From assembly GCF_010093345.1 (NCBI RefSeq), contig NZ_PDWT01000003.1:1-64000 (forward strand): DNA of 64,000 nucleotides. Direction: 5' to 3'. Made by a program: the position numbers and the translations under genes. The notes under the pieces were generated by a model. It saw only the letters and a list, made by a program, of their open reading frames with translations. It had not been told where the DNA came from and did not search any database. The stretch is from Pseudoxanthomonas yeongjuensis (GTDB lineage: Bacteria; Pseudomonadota; Gammaproteobacteria; Xanthomonadales; Xanthomonadaceae). Each line of letters begins with the position of its first letter. Position 1 is the stretch's first letter. This document shows positions 29,699 to 38,859 of the stretch, piece after piece.

Positions 29699-30958
29699 TC
29701 AACGTGAGGCCAGGGGCGTACCCAGCGGCTTCTCGCCCGCACCGTCACCGTTCGCCGGTATCCTGAAATCCACGGGCACCCTGACCCTGCCCGCGACCGC
29801 CTTGCCACTCTCGAGATTCGGCTTGAACTTCCATTGCCAGGCGGCTTCGATCGCCGCGGCATCGAACACGCCGGCGGGCCTGGAGCTTTCGACCACGATC
29901 CCCGTGACCCTGCCATCGGCCGCCACATCGACCAGCAACACGACCTTCCCGCTCAGCTTCTGATCCACTGCAAGCTTGGGATACAGGGGCGGCGTTCCCT
30001 GCACGTCTTCGGGCATGGACGGCTCGCCGGTCGCCCCTGGCGCGACCTGCGACTTGGCCTGCTCCTGCGCAGGTTGCGTCGCCCACGCGGTCAATCCGAC
30101 GCCCAGCGACAGCGCAAGCATCAGCGCACTGCCGGTCAACACGCGGGCACGGGTGGGAATGGGTTGTTTGAGCATTGCGATTCTCTCCTTCAGTGGATGG
30201 CCGTAGCCCCAGTGGCATCCCAGCGGCAACGGCCTCGCCGCAAGCTGGGTCTTGAACATCGCTTCGCCGTAGCTGCGGCGCGATTGCGGATGGCTTGAGA
30301 TCACCCGCTGGTCGCACGCCAGCTCCTGGTCGTGCCTGAAACGGCGGGCCACGGCATGCAGCAGCGGGTTGAACCAGAACAGGCTGCGCAGCACCGCGAC
30401 CATGGCATTGACGAGCAGATCGCCACTGGCCACATGGCTGCGCTCATGCGCCTGCATCAGCCGTCGCTCTTCCCCGGAATAGCGCAGGTCGAAATCGGCC
30501 GGCACCACGATCGTCGGACGCCACAACCCGTACACCGCGGGCAGGCCCGCCGATACCTCGGCTTGCAGCATGCCGTCCGCCCGCCGATGCAGGCTCCCCA
30601 GCGAATGGCGGAAGCTGCGCTCGAGCCAGCGCAGGCGCAATGCCATCAGCAGCATTCCCGCAAGCCAGATCCCGCACAGCCATTGCGCGCCTTGCGCGGG
30701 CATCGCCCCGGCGAGGGCCGGAAGCGACATCGACTGCGTACCCAGGACATGGAAACCCGGTGACGAAGCGGTCGCTACGGTCCTCGCAGGAAGCAACACC
30801 GCGATCATCGCGATCGGCACCATGACCCATGCCTTGTAGGCGACGCCCGCGCCGAATGCGTCCCGCAACGGCTTGCGCAACGGCAGCACCAGCAGCAAGG
30901 CCAGGGTGATCGCTATGGTCGCTTCGATGATTCCGTTCAGCAGATCAGCCGCGTTCAT
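29699..30958 (-). CDS. M56 (BlaR1-like) metallopeptidase fused to a TonB C-terminal domain
   Basis: 419 residues: N-terminal membrane segments (about 8-28, 42-60, 90-108), a zinc-protease site HERSH (171-175, HExxH type), a fourth membrane segment (about 282-300), then a periplasmic domain ending in a TonB-type C-terminal fold (PPLYPKLAVDQKLSGKVVLL ... AIEAAWQWKFKPNLESGKAV). In BlaR1/MecR1 the protease inactivates the BlaI repressor after sensing a ligand. Here the sensor module is TonB-like instead of a penicillin-binding domain, so the signal is unknown. The blaI-type gene overlaps its start by 14 bases, typical of such pairs. Confidence 0.88.
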   Translation of the reverse strand: MNAADLLNGIIEATIAITLALLLVLPLRKPLRDAFGAGVAYKAWVMVPIAMIAVLLPARTVATASSPGFHVLGTQSMSLPALAGAMPAQGAQWLCGIWLAGMLLMALRLRWLERSFRHSLGSLHRRADGMLQAEVSAGLPAVYGLWRPTIVVPADFDLRYSGEERRLMQAHERSHVASGDLLVNAMVAVLRSLFWFNPLLHAVARRFRHDQELACDQRVISSHPQSRRSYGEAMFKTQLAARPLPLGCHWGYGHPLKERIAMLKQPIPTRARVLTGSALMLALSLGVGLTAWATQPAQEQAKSQVAPGATGEPSMPEDVQGTPPLYPKLAVDQKLSGKVVLLVDVAADGRVTGIVVESSRPAGVFDAAAIEAAWQWKFKPNLESGKAVAGRVRVPVDFRIPANGDGAGEKPLGTPLASR

Positions 30959-31316
30959 CGCCCAGCTCCTCGATCAACTTGCGCAGCTCGGCGATATCCG
31001 CCGCCGACAACTTCCCGCGCTCGCTGAAATGTGCCACCAGCGGGGCCACCCGACCGCCGAACAGCCGCTCCAGCATTCCCTCGCTTTGCTGGCCGATCCA
31101 CGACTCGCGCGCCAGCACCGGGGAATAGAGGTAACGCCTGCCCTCTTTCTCGGCCTGGATGGCGCCCTTGTTGAGCAGACGGTTGAGCAGGGTCTTGACC
31201 GTCGGTTCGGCCCAATCGGTGCGTGCGGACAGGGCCGCCACGACTTCATCGGCTCCCTGCGGACTGTGCTTCCACAGCACTTCCATCACCATGGCTTCGG
31301 CTTCACTGATCTGCAT
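30945..31316 (-). CDS. BlaI/MecI family transcriptional repressor
   Basis: 123 residues: an N-terminal winged helix (SEAEAMVMEVLWKHSPQGAD ... TVKTLLNRLLNKGAI) and a C-terminal dimerisation part. The family represses its own operon until cleaved through the M56 partner, encoded just downstream and overlapping. The ATG at 31316 (MQISEAEAM) is the family start; the open frame runs further up but would translate the operator. Two dyads upstream (31320-31358) overlap a likely promoter. Confidence 0.92.
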   Translation of the reverse strand: MQISEAEAMVMEVLWKHSPQGADEVVAALSARTDWAEPTVKTLLNRLLNKGAIQAEKEGRRYLYSPVLARESWIGQQSEGMLERLFGGRVAPLVAHFSERGKLSAADIAELRKLIEELGDERG

Positions 31317-31319
31317 ATC

Positions 31320-31358
31320 GATTACATCCGTAAATGTAAATTGATTACGCCTGTAATC
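31320..31358. promoter_or_regulatory. two dyad operators upstream of the BlaI-type gene
   Basis: gattacatccgtaa (31320-31333) and gattacgcctgtaatc (31343-31358) both contain TTAC-N4-GTAA, with starts 23 bases apart, about two helical turns. A further perfect dyad ttacat-N6-atgtaa spans 31322-31339. BlaI sites are dyads with TACA/TGTA half-sites, so this is the probable autoregulatory operator. It also lies in the gap to the divergent acetyl-CoA hydrolase gene. Confidence 0.75.
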
Positions 31359-31372
31359 GGCCCCGATGTCAA
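31342..31372 (-). promoter_or_regulatory. promoter of the BlaI-M56 operon
   Basis: On the minus strand TTGACA (31372-31367) is a perfect -35. TAATCA (31347-31342) follows after 19 bases as -10 and lies inside the second dyad, so repressor binding would block it. The spacing is slightly long. Confidence 0.55.
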
Positions 31373-31440
31373 GCGCTCGCACGACCGTCTATCGGTTGCC
31401 CCATTCCATCGTCTGACGCTCCATCGCCTAAGCTGTGGCC

Positions 31441-33408
31441 ATGGCCCTCCATTTCGAAAATATCGACGACGCCGTCGAACTGCTGCTGAAACGCATCCCC
31501 GGCACTCTGCGCATCGGCGCGCCATTGGCGCTGGGCAAGCCGCATCGGTTGTTGAACGCGCTATACCGGCGGATCGAGAACGATCCGTCACGTCCGATGC
31601 AGATCTACACCGCCTTGTCGCTGGACCCGCCGAGCGCAGCGCCCGGACTGGAGCAGCGCTTCCTGGAACCCTTCGCGCAGCGGCATTTCGGCGACGATTT
31701 CCCCAGGCTGCTCTACGCCGAGGCGATGAAGCGCGATGCGCTGCCCGCGCACATCCAGGTGGAGGAGTTCTACATGCAGTCCGGCGCGCTGCTGCGTTCA
31801 TCGCAGGCGCAGCGCCACTACACCAGCCTCAATTACACGCAGGCAGCCGCGGGCGTGGCCCAGCGCGGCGCCAACGCGATCCTGCAGAAGGTGGCGCGCG
31901 AGCCGGAGCCGATCCAGGGCAAGGCGCCGCGACTGTCGCTGTCGTGCAACACCGACACCACCCAGGACACCCTCGATGCGATCCATGCATTGGGATTGCC
32001 GCGTCCGTTGCTGGTGGCCGAGGTCGATCCCGAGCTGCCGTGGATCGGCGGCACCGCCGCGGTCGAGGAAGACTTCTTCGACATCGTCGTCGCCCCACCG
32101 GGACCGTACCCGAAACTGTTCGCGCTGCCGCGCCAGCCGGTGAACGATGCCGACTATGCCATCGGCCTGTACGCCAGCGCCCTGGTGCGCGATGGCGGCA
32201 CCCTGCAGATCGGCATCGGCGCGCTGGCCGATGCCCTGTCGCATGCGCTGGTGTTGCGCCACACCGACAACGACAGGTATCGCGAAGTGCTGCATGCGCT
32301 GGACCCTGAGCTGGCCCACCACCCGGCGGTGATAGCCAGCGGCGGCATGGGTCCGTTCGCCATCGGCCTGTACGGCTGCAGCGAGATGCTCAACGAAGGC
32401 TTCAAGCGCCTGGTCGAAGCCGGGGTGATCCGGCGCAAGGTGGTGGACGACGAAGCGTTGATGGCGCGCATCGCGCGGGGCACCGCCAACCTAGGCGACC
32501 AGGCGCGGCTTGAGCGCGACGGCGAATACCTGCACGGCGCGTTCTATCTGGGTTCCCCCGCGTTCTACGACTGGTTGCGCCGCCTGCCCGACGACGGGCG
32601 CCATGCGATCGGCATGCGCCGGATCAGCGAGATCAACCAGCTCTATGGCGGCCACGAATCGCTGGAGCGTTTGCAGCGCACGGGCTCGCGCTTCTTCAAC
32701 AGCTGCATGATGGCGACCGCGCTGGGCGATGCGGTGTCCGACGGCCTGGAGGACGGGCGCATCGTCTCCGGCGTCGGCGGCCAGTACAACTTCGTGGCCA
32801 TGGCCCATGCCCTGGACGATGCGCGCAGCGTACTGATGTTCCGCTCGCAGCGCGGCGAAGGTACGAAGGCGGAATCCAACGTGCGCTGGAATTACGGCCA
32901 CACCACCATCCCGCGCCACCTGCGCGATATCTACATCGACGAATACGGCATCGCCGACCTGTTGAACCAGACCGACGAGGAATGCGTGATCGCCATGATC
33001 GGCATCACTGATGCGCGCTTCCAGGCCCGGTTGCTGGAGACGGCGAAGCAGTCGAGGAAATTGCGTGCCGATTTCGATGGCGAGCCCGAGTGGGCGCGCA
33101 ACACGCCCCAGCGGCTGCGCGAGACACTGGCCCCTTTCCGCAAGGACGGCACCTTGCCCGACTATCCGCTCGGCAGCGATTTCACCGAAGTGGAGCAGCG
33201 GCTGGTGAAGGCGCTGGGGTGGTTGAAGGCAGAAACCGCGACGCTTCCGAAGAAGCTCCGCACGATTGGGAAAGCGGTCTTCTCGAGCGCCAGAGCCGAT
33301 GACGAAGCCATGCAGCGCATGGCGCTGGAAAAAGCGACCGGTTTCAACGCGTGGTTGTACGCAAAACTGCTGTCGCTGGCACTATCGAGGACAGCGACCG
33401 AAGCGTAG
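31441..33408 (+). CDS. acetyl-CoA hydrolase/transferase family protein
   Basis: 655 residues, longer than the usual roughly 500 of this family. Family I CoA-transferase features include SASGGMGPFAIGLYG-like glycine-rich sequence (IASGGMGPFAIGLYG), SGVGGQYNFVAMAHA and RDIYIDEYGIADL. It likely transfers or hydrolyses CoA from acetyl-CoA or a related acyl-CoA; the substrate cannot be told. Start ATG at 31441 (a GTG six bases earlier is possible); neither has a clear ribosome site. The stop TAG (33406-33408) is part of the REP element that begins at 33405, so the C-terminus was set by the repeat. Confidence 0.85.
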   Translation: MALHFENIDDAVELLLKRIPGTLRIGAPLALGKPHRLLNALYRRIENDPSRPMQIYTALSLDPPSAAPGLEQRFLEPFAQRHFGDDFPRLLYAEAMKRDALPAHIQVEEFYMQSGALLRSSQAQRHYTSLNYTQAAAGVAQRGANAILQKVAREPEPIQGKAPRLSLSCNTDTTQDTLDAIHALGLPRPLLVAEVDPELPWIGGTAAVEEDFFDIVVAPPGPYPKLFALPRQPVNDADYAIGLYASALVRDGGTLQIGIGALADALSHALVLRHTDNDRYREVLHALDPELAHHPAVIASGGMGPFAIGLYGCSEMLNEGFKRLVEAGVIRRKVVDDEALMARIARGTANLGDQARLERDGEYLHGAFYLGSPAFYDWLRRLPDDGRHAIGMRRISEINQLYGGHESLERLQRTGSRFFNSCMMATALGDAVSDGLEDGRIVSGVGGQYNFVAMAHALDDARSVLMFRSQRGEGTKAESNVRWNYGHTTIPRHLRDIYIDEYGIADLLNQTDEECVIAMIGITDARFQARLLETAKQSRKLRADFDGEPEWARNTPQRLRETLAPFRKDGTLPDYPLGSDFTEVEQRLVKALGWLKAETATLPKKLRTIGKAVFSSARADDEAMQRMALEKATGFNAWLYAKLLSLALSRTATEA

Positions 33409-33478
33409 GAGCGCCCCTTGGGCGCGATGCTTTCGTTTCACGACGCGGAAGAGCATCGCGCCCAAGGGGCGCTCTTAC
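33405..33478. repeat. REP-type inverted pair, family C
   Basis: gtaggagcgccccttgggcg... is answered by ...cgcccaaggggcgctcttac. It fills the whole gap between two convergent genes. Its leading TAG is the stop codon of the acetyl-CoA hydrolase gene, and transketolase ends 5 bases past its other end. Confidence 0.9.
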
Positions 33479-33482
33479 GTTA

Positions 33483-35498
33483 TTACAGCGACTTCGCCGC
33501 TTCCACCACTTTCTCGGCGGTGATGCCGAAGTACGGGTACAGCGCTTCGGCCGGCGCGGAGGCGCCGAAGGTGTCGATGCCGATCACCGCGCCGTCCAGG
33601 CCTACGTACTTGCGCCAGAAATCGGTGACCGCCGCTTCCACCGCCACGCGCTTGCGCACGGCGTTGGGCAACACCGATTCGCGGTACTCGGCCGGCTGGC
33701 GGTCGAACACGTCGGTGGACGGCATGGAGACCACGCGCGTCTTGATGCCCTCGGCGTCCAGCGTGGCCTTGGCCTGCGTGGCCAAGCCGACTTCGGAACC
33801 CGTGGCGATCAGGATCACGTCCGGCTGGCCGCCTTCGGCATCGGCCAGCACGTAGCCGCCGCGCGCGATGGCGGCGACCTGCGCTTCGTCGCGCGGCTGG
33901 TGCGCGAGGTTCTGGCGGCTGAAGATGAGGCAGCTGGGGCCCTCCTTGCGTCCGATCGCCGCACGCCAGGACACCGCCGATTCCACCGCATCGCACGGAC
34001 GCCACACATCGTTGTTGGGGATGTAGCGCAGCGAGGCCAGGTGCTCGACCGGTTGGTGGGTGGGGCCGTCTTCGCCCAGGCCGATGGAATCGTGCGTGTA
34101 CACATGGATCGCATGCGCCGGATTGAGCGCGCTCATGCGCACCGCATTGCGTGCGTAGTCGCTGAACACCAGGAAGGTGGCGTCGAACGGAATGAAGCCG
34201 CCATGCAGGGCCAGGCCGTTGCTGATCGCGGTCATGGCGAATTCGCGCACGCCGTAATAGACGTAGTTGGCGTCCGGATCGTCCGTGGCCACCGACTTGC
34301 TGGCCTTCCACAAGGTGAGGTTGGAATGGGCCAGGTCGGCCGAACCGCCGATCAGTTCCGGCAGCAGCGGCGCGAACGCCTCGATGGCCATCTGCGAAGC
34401 CTTGCGCGAAGCCACGACCGGGCCTTCGGCCTGCAGCTTGGCGATGAACGCGTCGGCCGATGCGATGAAGCCTTCCGGCAGGTCGCCCTGCGAACGGCGC
34501 GACAGTTCGGCCGCTTCGCTGGCGTATTGAGCGGCATATTGGTCGAACAGCGAATTCCACTGGTCCTCGCGCACGTTGCCGGCGTTGCCGGCGCGCCAGC
34601 CGGCGTAGATCTCCTCGGGAATCTCGAACGGACCATACGGCCATTCCAGTTGCACCCGCGCGGCGGCCAGCTCGTCCTTGCCCAGGGGTGCGCCATGGCT
34701 GGACTCCTTGCCCTGTTTGTTCGGCGCGCCGAAACCGATCGTGGTCCGGCAGCAGATCAGGGTCGGCTTTTCCTGGTTCTTCAGCGCGGTTTCGATCGCG
34801 GTCTTGATCTCGACCGCATCCTGGCCGTTGACGTTGCGGACCACCTGCCAGCCGTAGGCCTCGAAGCGTGCCGGGGTGTCGTCGGTGAACCAGCCATCGG
34901 TGTTGCCGTCGATGGAGATGCGGTTGTCGTCCCAGAACGCGACCAGCTTGTGCAGGCCCCAGGTGCCGGCCAGCGAGGCGGCTTCATGCGAGATGCCTTC
35001 CATCAGGCAGCCGTCGCCCATGAACACCCAGGTGCGGTGGTCGACGAGGTCGAGCCCGGGACGGTTGTAGCGCTGCGCCAGCAATTTCTCGGCGAGGGCG
35101 AAACCGACCGCGTTGGCGATACCCTGCCCCAGCGGCCCGGTGGTGGCTTCCACGCCCGGGGTTTCGCTGTGCTCGGGATGGCCGGCGGTCCTGCTGTGCA
35201 ACTGGCGGAAATGCTTCAGCTCGTCCAGTGGCAGGTCGTAGCCGCTGAGATGCAACAGCGCGTACTGCAGCATCGAGCCGTGGCCGTTGGACAGCACGAA
35301 GCGGTCGCGGTTGAACCACTTGGGGTTGTTGGGGTTGTGGCTGAGGTAGTCGTTCCACAGCACTTCGGCGATATCGGCCATGCCCATGGGCATGCCGGGA
35401 TGGCCGGATTTGGCGGCTTCCACCGCATCGGCAGCGAGGAAACGGATGGCGTTGGCGAGCTGGCGGCGGCCAGGCTTGATCGAGGCGGGCGTCGTCAT
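33483..35498 (-). CDS. tkt: transketolase
   Basis: Thiamine-diphosphate enzyme of the pentose phosphate pathway that moves two-carbon units between sugar phosphates. 671 residues, the normal length: the cofactor site [30 protein letters not shown], the pyrimidine-domain signature [20 protein letters not shown] and a C-terminal regulatory domain ([11 protein letters not shown]). The ATG at 35498 fits. Convergent with the acetyl-CoA hydrolase gene. Confidence 0.96.
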   Translation of the reverse strand: MTTPASIKPGRRQLANAIRFLAADAVEAAKSGHPGMPMGMADIAEVLWNDYLSHNPNNPKWFNRDRFVLSNGHGSMLQYALLHLSGYDLPLDELKHFRQLHSRTAGHPEHSETPGVEATTGPLGQGIANAVGFALAEKLLAQRYNRPGLDLVDHRTWVFMGDGCLMEGISHEAASLAGTWGLHKLVAFWDDNRISIDGNTDGWFTDDTPARFEAYGWQVVRNVNGQDAVEIKTAIETALKNQEKPTLICCRTTIGFGAPNKQGKESSHGAPLGKDELAAARVQLEWPYGPFEIPEEIYAGWRAGNAGNVREDQWNSLFDQYAAQYASEAAELSRRSQGDLPEGFIASADAFIAKLQAEGPVVASRKASQMAIEAFAPLLPELIGGSADLAHSNLTLWKASKSVATDDPDANYVYYGVREFAMTAISNGLALHGGFIPFDATFLVFSDYARNAVRMSALNPAHAIHVYTHDSIGLGEDGPTHQPVEHLASLRYIPNNDVWRPCDAVESAVSWRAAIGRKEGPSCLIFSRQNLAHQPRDEAQVAAIARGGYVLADAEGGQPDVILIATGSEVGLATQAKATLDAEGIKTRVVSMPSTDVFDRQPAEYRESVLPNAVRKRVAVEAAVTDFWRKYVGLDGAVIGIDTFGASAPAEALYPYFGITAEKVVEAAKSL

Positions 35499-35607
35499 GA
35501 GGGCGAATTCAGTGATGTCGCCCGTGACTCGGGCGGCCTATTGTCCCATCCGGAAGCCCGCCTGTCGCGGTTGAATCATTCCGAAGCCGATGCTACCGAC
35601 CAAACCC

Positions 35608-35691
35608 GTAGGAGCGCCCCTCGGGCGCGATGCCTTCCAGCCCGCATCCACGATCCCGGCGAAGGGCATCGCGGACAAGGCCCGCTCCTAC
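35608..35691. repeat. REP-type mixed pair, families C and D
   Basis: The left arm is family C (gtaggagcgcccctcgggcg), the right arm family D (...gacaaggcccgctcctac), so the pair is chimeric. The minus-strand TAG at its right end is the stop codon of the symporter gene. Confidence 0.85.
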
Positions 35692-37004
35692 GATTTCCGG
35701 ACTGGATCAAGCACGGGCATGCTCTCGGTTTCCCCATGCGCCACCAGCGTGGCCAGGGTCAGGTCGCCGGTCACGTTCAGGGTGGTGCGGCACATGTCGA
35801 GGAAGTGGTTGACGCCCAGGATCATGCCGATGCCGACCGGATCCACACCGACCATGGCGCAGATCAGCGCCACCACCGGCAACGACCCCGAAGGCACACC
35901 GGCAGTGCCGATACCGCCGAGGATGCAGACCAGCATCACCATCACCTGCTGCCAGATCGTCAGGTCCACGCCGAAGAACTGGGCCAGGAACAATACGGTG
36001 ACGCCCTCGAAAAGCGCGGTGCCGTTCTGGTTGGCGGTGGCGCCCACGGTCAGCACGAACCGCGACACCCGGTTCGGCAAATGCAGTTTCTCTTCGGCCA
36101 CGCGCAGCGAGGTGGGCAGCGTGGCGTTGCTGGAAGCGGTGGAGAACGCCATCACACTGGCTTCCTGGGTGGCGCGGAAGAACGCCAGCGGCGACTTGCC
36201 CACCGCCTTCAACGCCAGCGAATAGACGCCGAACATGTGCAACGCCAATGCCAGCACGACCACACCCACGTACGCACCCAGCCGCACCAGCAGGTCGAAA
36301 CCGAAGATCGCGGCCAGGTTGAACATGAAGCAGAACACCGCATACGGCGCCAGCCGGATCACCAGCCCGATCAGGGTCATGGAGATCTCGAACACGCCTT
36401 CGATGCCGCGCTTGAGCGTGTCGGTGTTCTTCGACGGAGTCAGGACCATGCCCACGCCGAACATCACCGCGAAGAACATCAGCGCCAGGATCGAACCGTT
36501 GTTCGACGCCGCACTCAACACGTTGTCCGGAACGATCGACAGCAGCATGTCGATGCCGCGCGGCTGGGTGTGCACGCTGGCGACGATTTCCCTGGCGCGC
36601 TCGGCGTTCTCGGTGAGCAGGCTTTGCGCCAGTGCGGGATCCACGCCTGCGCCGGGCTTCAACAGATTGACCAGCACCAGCCCGATCACCACCGCGATCG
36701 ACGACAGGACCACGGTGTAGGCCAGGGTCTTCCAGCCGATCCGTCCCAGCGCGCGGATGTCGCCCATTTCGGCGATGCCGACCACCAGCGCCGAGAACAG
36801 CAGCGGCACGATCAGCATGAAGATCAGGTTGAGGAATATCTTGGAGAACGGCGTGGTGACGTAGGCGGTCGCCAGCTTCACCCATTCGGCATCGGCCCCC
36901 GTCGCATGCACGACCAGCCCGAACAGCAGGCCGAGGGCGAAGCCGATGGCCATCTTCCAGTGCAGGGGAAGTTTTTTCTTGCCGGCAGGGGTCGATTGGC
37001 TCAT
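35688..37004 (-). CDS. dicarboxylate/amino acid:cation symporter (DAACS family)
   Basis: 438 residues with about eight hydrophobic segments and the family re-entrant-loop signatures TASSNATLPTSL (SSxxTLP type) and NQNGTALFEG (NMDGT type), plus GIGTAGVPSGSLPVVAL. Imports C4-dicarboxylates or acidic amino acids with Na+ or H+; the substrate is undecided. The ATG at 37004 has GAAGGA upstream and beats one five codons earlier. The stop TAG comes from the REP end (GTAGGAGC read on the minus strand). Confidence 0.92.
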   Translation of the reverse strand: MSQSTPAGKKKLPLHWKMAIGFALGLLFGLVVHATGADAEWVKLATAYVTTPFSKIFLNLIFMLIVPLLFSALVVGIAEMGDIRALGRIGWKTLAYTVVLSSIAVVIGLVLVNLLKPGAGVDPALAQSLLTENAERAREIVASVHTQPRGIDMLLSIVPDNVLSAASNNGSILALMFFAVMFGVGMVLTPSKNTDTLKRGIEGVFEISMTLIGLVIRLAPYAVFCFMFNLAAIFGFDLLVRLGAYVGVVVLALALHMFGVYSLALKAVGKSPLAFFRATQEASVMAFSTASSNATLPTSLRVAEEKLHLPNRVSRFVLTVGATANQNGTALFEGVTVLFLAQFFGVDLTIWQQVMVMLVCILGGIGTAGVPSGSLPVVALICAMVGVDPVGIGMILGVNHFLDMCRTTLNVTGDLTLATLVAHGETESMPVLDPVRKS

Positions 37005-37053
37005 GCGCGGTTCCTTCAAGGATAAGGCCGCAGCTTAGCAAACCCCAAAACCC

Positions 37054-37178
37054 GTAGGAGCGCCCCTATGGGCGCGATGCCCCTGCACCGGTTTGTAGGA
37101 GCGGGCCTTGCCCGCGATGCTCTTCTGTATGCATCCACGATCCTCACGAAGAGCATCGCGGGCAAGGCCCGCTCCTAC
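37054..37178. repeat. REP cluster: family C single plus family D inverted pair
   Basis: A lone family C arm (37054-37080) is followed by a D pair: gtaggagcgggccttgcccg (from 37095) and ...cgggcaaggcccgctcctac (to 37178). It fills the gap between batD and the symporter gene. Confidence 0.9.
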
Positions 37179-37185
37179 AGGCCGG

Positions 37186-38859
37186 CTAAGGTTGTGGATA
37201 CAGCGGCGGCAACGCTTCCTTCGCCGCTTTTTTCGTCGTGCGCCACACCGGGCCGCTGCGGAATGCCTCGCGCAATGCCGCGCGCGCGTGGCTACCATCG
37301 CCATCGGCCCAGCGTGCCCGCCGCAACTGTTCCACCGCCTCGCGCTGTGCGGGCACGGCGAGACGCTGCAGCAACTGGTCGAGATCGGCGCAGGGCGGCG
37401 CGGACATGCCGCGCAGCGTGTCGCCGACTTCATCCAGGCTGCCGCTGTCCAGCGCGCGACGCAGGTCGGCCAGGGTCCGCGTCGGCAAGGCTGCAACGAT
37501 GATGCCTTCGCCGGATTGCGCCGGAGGCTGCCGTGCCGCCACGGCCGTGCGCCGTTGCAAGGCCCAGATCAGGGTCAGCAGCCACAAGCCGGCGAAAGCC
37601 ACGGCCAGCCAGGCCCAGACATGGCTGGGAATGCGCCCCGCCGTGGTAGCAGCTGCGGCTGGCGCGCCCACCGGGGAACCGTTCGCGGCAGCCACGTCCG
37701 GCAAGGTGTTGGAGGCGAACCCACCCACGCCACGCGCGACTTTCAGTTCCAGGTCCGGCAGCGAAGCGGTCCTGGCCACACTGGCGCGCACATCCCACCA
37801 CGCCAGTTTCAGGCCCGGCACGAGCAGCGTGCCGGCGCCATTGGGCACCAGGGAATAGCGCCGGGTCATCGTGACCTGCGGCGTTCCGTCCACCACGGTT
37901 TCGTCGTACTGCGCGGGTTCGGCGAATACCTGCGCGCCGGCCAGCGACGGTGTCGGCAGTTCCGGCATCTGCGCGCGGGTGGCGCCGCGGGCGACGGCCT
38001 CCACCAACAGGGCCGCCGCCTGCCCCGCCTGCAGCGACTGCGGTGCGGACACGTAGCGCAATCGCAGATCGCGCAACGGCAGCCAGGGTTGCGGCGCATT
38101 GGCCGGCTGGGCGCGCACATTGATCGTGCGTGGCGCGCCCTGCGCGCGGATGTCGCGGCCACCACCGCCCATCAGGCTGTCCATCCAGTTGCTGGCGCCG
38201 CGACCTTCGAAGCGCGCGCCTGGAATGACCAGCGGTCCGCTGCGGTCCGGGATCAGTACGTAATGGCGCTCCGCGACCTTGTACTGGGTGTCGCCGATCT
38301 GTTGCGTGTAATAGCGATCCTGGCCCAACTGCTGCATCGATGCGTCCTGCGGCGCCTCCAACCCGAATGCGCCACTGGCGACCCGGGCGCTGTATTTCAG
38401 CCGCACCACCACGCCGACGCTTTGCTGCACGTAGGGTTCCGGATCGTCGACTACAGTCTCGAAGAAAGCGTCGGAGCCCTCGCCCGCAGGCGTTGGTGCG
38501 CCGGCAGCGACCCGCAGCGGCAAGGGTGTGGTCAGGTCGCCGCCCAGCTTGATCGCGGGAACGACTAGGGCACCCTCGCGTTTTGGCGCCAGTTGCAGCA
38601 CATAGGTCGTCGTGGATTGCGCACTGCCATTGATCCATTGCATCGATCGATTGACCGACTGCCCTTCGATGCTGAAATCGGCCAGTAGCGGCGACAGGTC
38701 CGGCGCGGTGCCGCCTTGGTCGCTGTCGATGCTGAGGGTGACGGATCCACCCAGCGCGACCTGGTTGCGATCCAGCGAGGCGCGCGTGGCCGCCTGTGTG
38801 GATCCGGCCCATGCCGCCAGCAGCAACAACGCCAGTGCGGAACAGAAATCGCGCTTCAT
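37186..38859 (-). CDS. batD: BatD family protein
   Basis: 557 residues: a signal peptide (cleavage near STQA), repeated beta-sandwich oxygen-tolerance-type domains, one membrane segment (about 420-440, VWAWLAVAFAGLWLLTLIW) and a cytoplasmic tail. BatD proteins work with VWA-domain BatA/BatB and a MoxR ATPase in the envelope, with links to stress tolerance; the mechanism is open. The ATG overlaps the stop of the BatB-BatC gene by 4 bases. Last gene of the cluster. Confidence 0.88.
   Translation of the reverse strand: MKRDFCSALALLLLAAWAGSTQAATRASLDRNQVALGGSVTLSIDSDQGGTAPDLSPLLADFSIEGQSVNRSMQWINGSAQSTTTYVLQLAPKREGALVVPAIKLGGDLTTPLPLRVAAGAPTPAGEGSDAFFETVVDDPEPYVQQSVGVVVRLKYSARVASGAFGLEAPQDASMQQLGQDRYYTQQIGDTQYKVAERHYVLIPDRSGPLVIPGARFEGRGASNWMDSLMGGGGRDIRAQGAPRTINVRAQPANAPQPWLPLRDLRLRYVSAPQSLQAGQAAALLVEAVARGATRAQMPELPTPSLAGAQVFAEPAQYDETVVDGTPQVTMTRRYSLVPNGAGTLLVPGLKLAWWDVRASVARTASLPDLELKVARGVGGFASNTLPDVAAANGSPVGAPAAAATTAGRIPSHVWAWLAVAFAGLWLLTLIWALQRRTAVAARQPPAQSGEGIIVAALPTRTLADLRRALDSGSLDEVGDTLRGMSAPPCADLDQLLQRLAVPAQREAVEQLRRARWADGDGSHARAALREAFRSGPVWRTTKKAAKEALPPLYPQP

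Noticed and set aside
29699-31316. Beta-lactam resistance operon
   Set aside because: BlaI and M56 are present, but there is no penicillin-sensor domain and no beta-lactamase nearby; a resistance role is unsupported.
31155-31382. Longer BlaI with N-terminal extension to 31382
   Set aside because: The extra 22 residues would be encoded by the operator/promoter DNA; the family starts at MQISEAE.
33351-37025. Plus-strand open frame of 1224 codons opposite transketolase and the symporter
   Set aside because: It spans two well-identified minus-strand genes and two REP regions; GC-rich codon bias in the sense genes removes stops from this frame.
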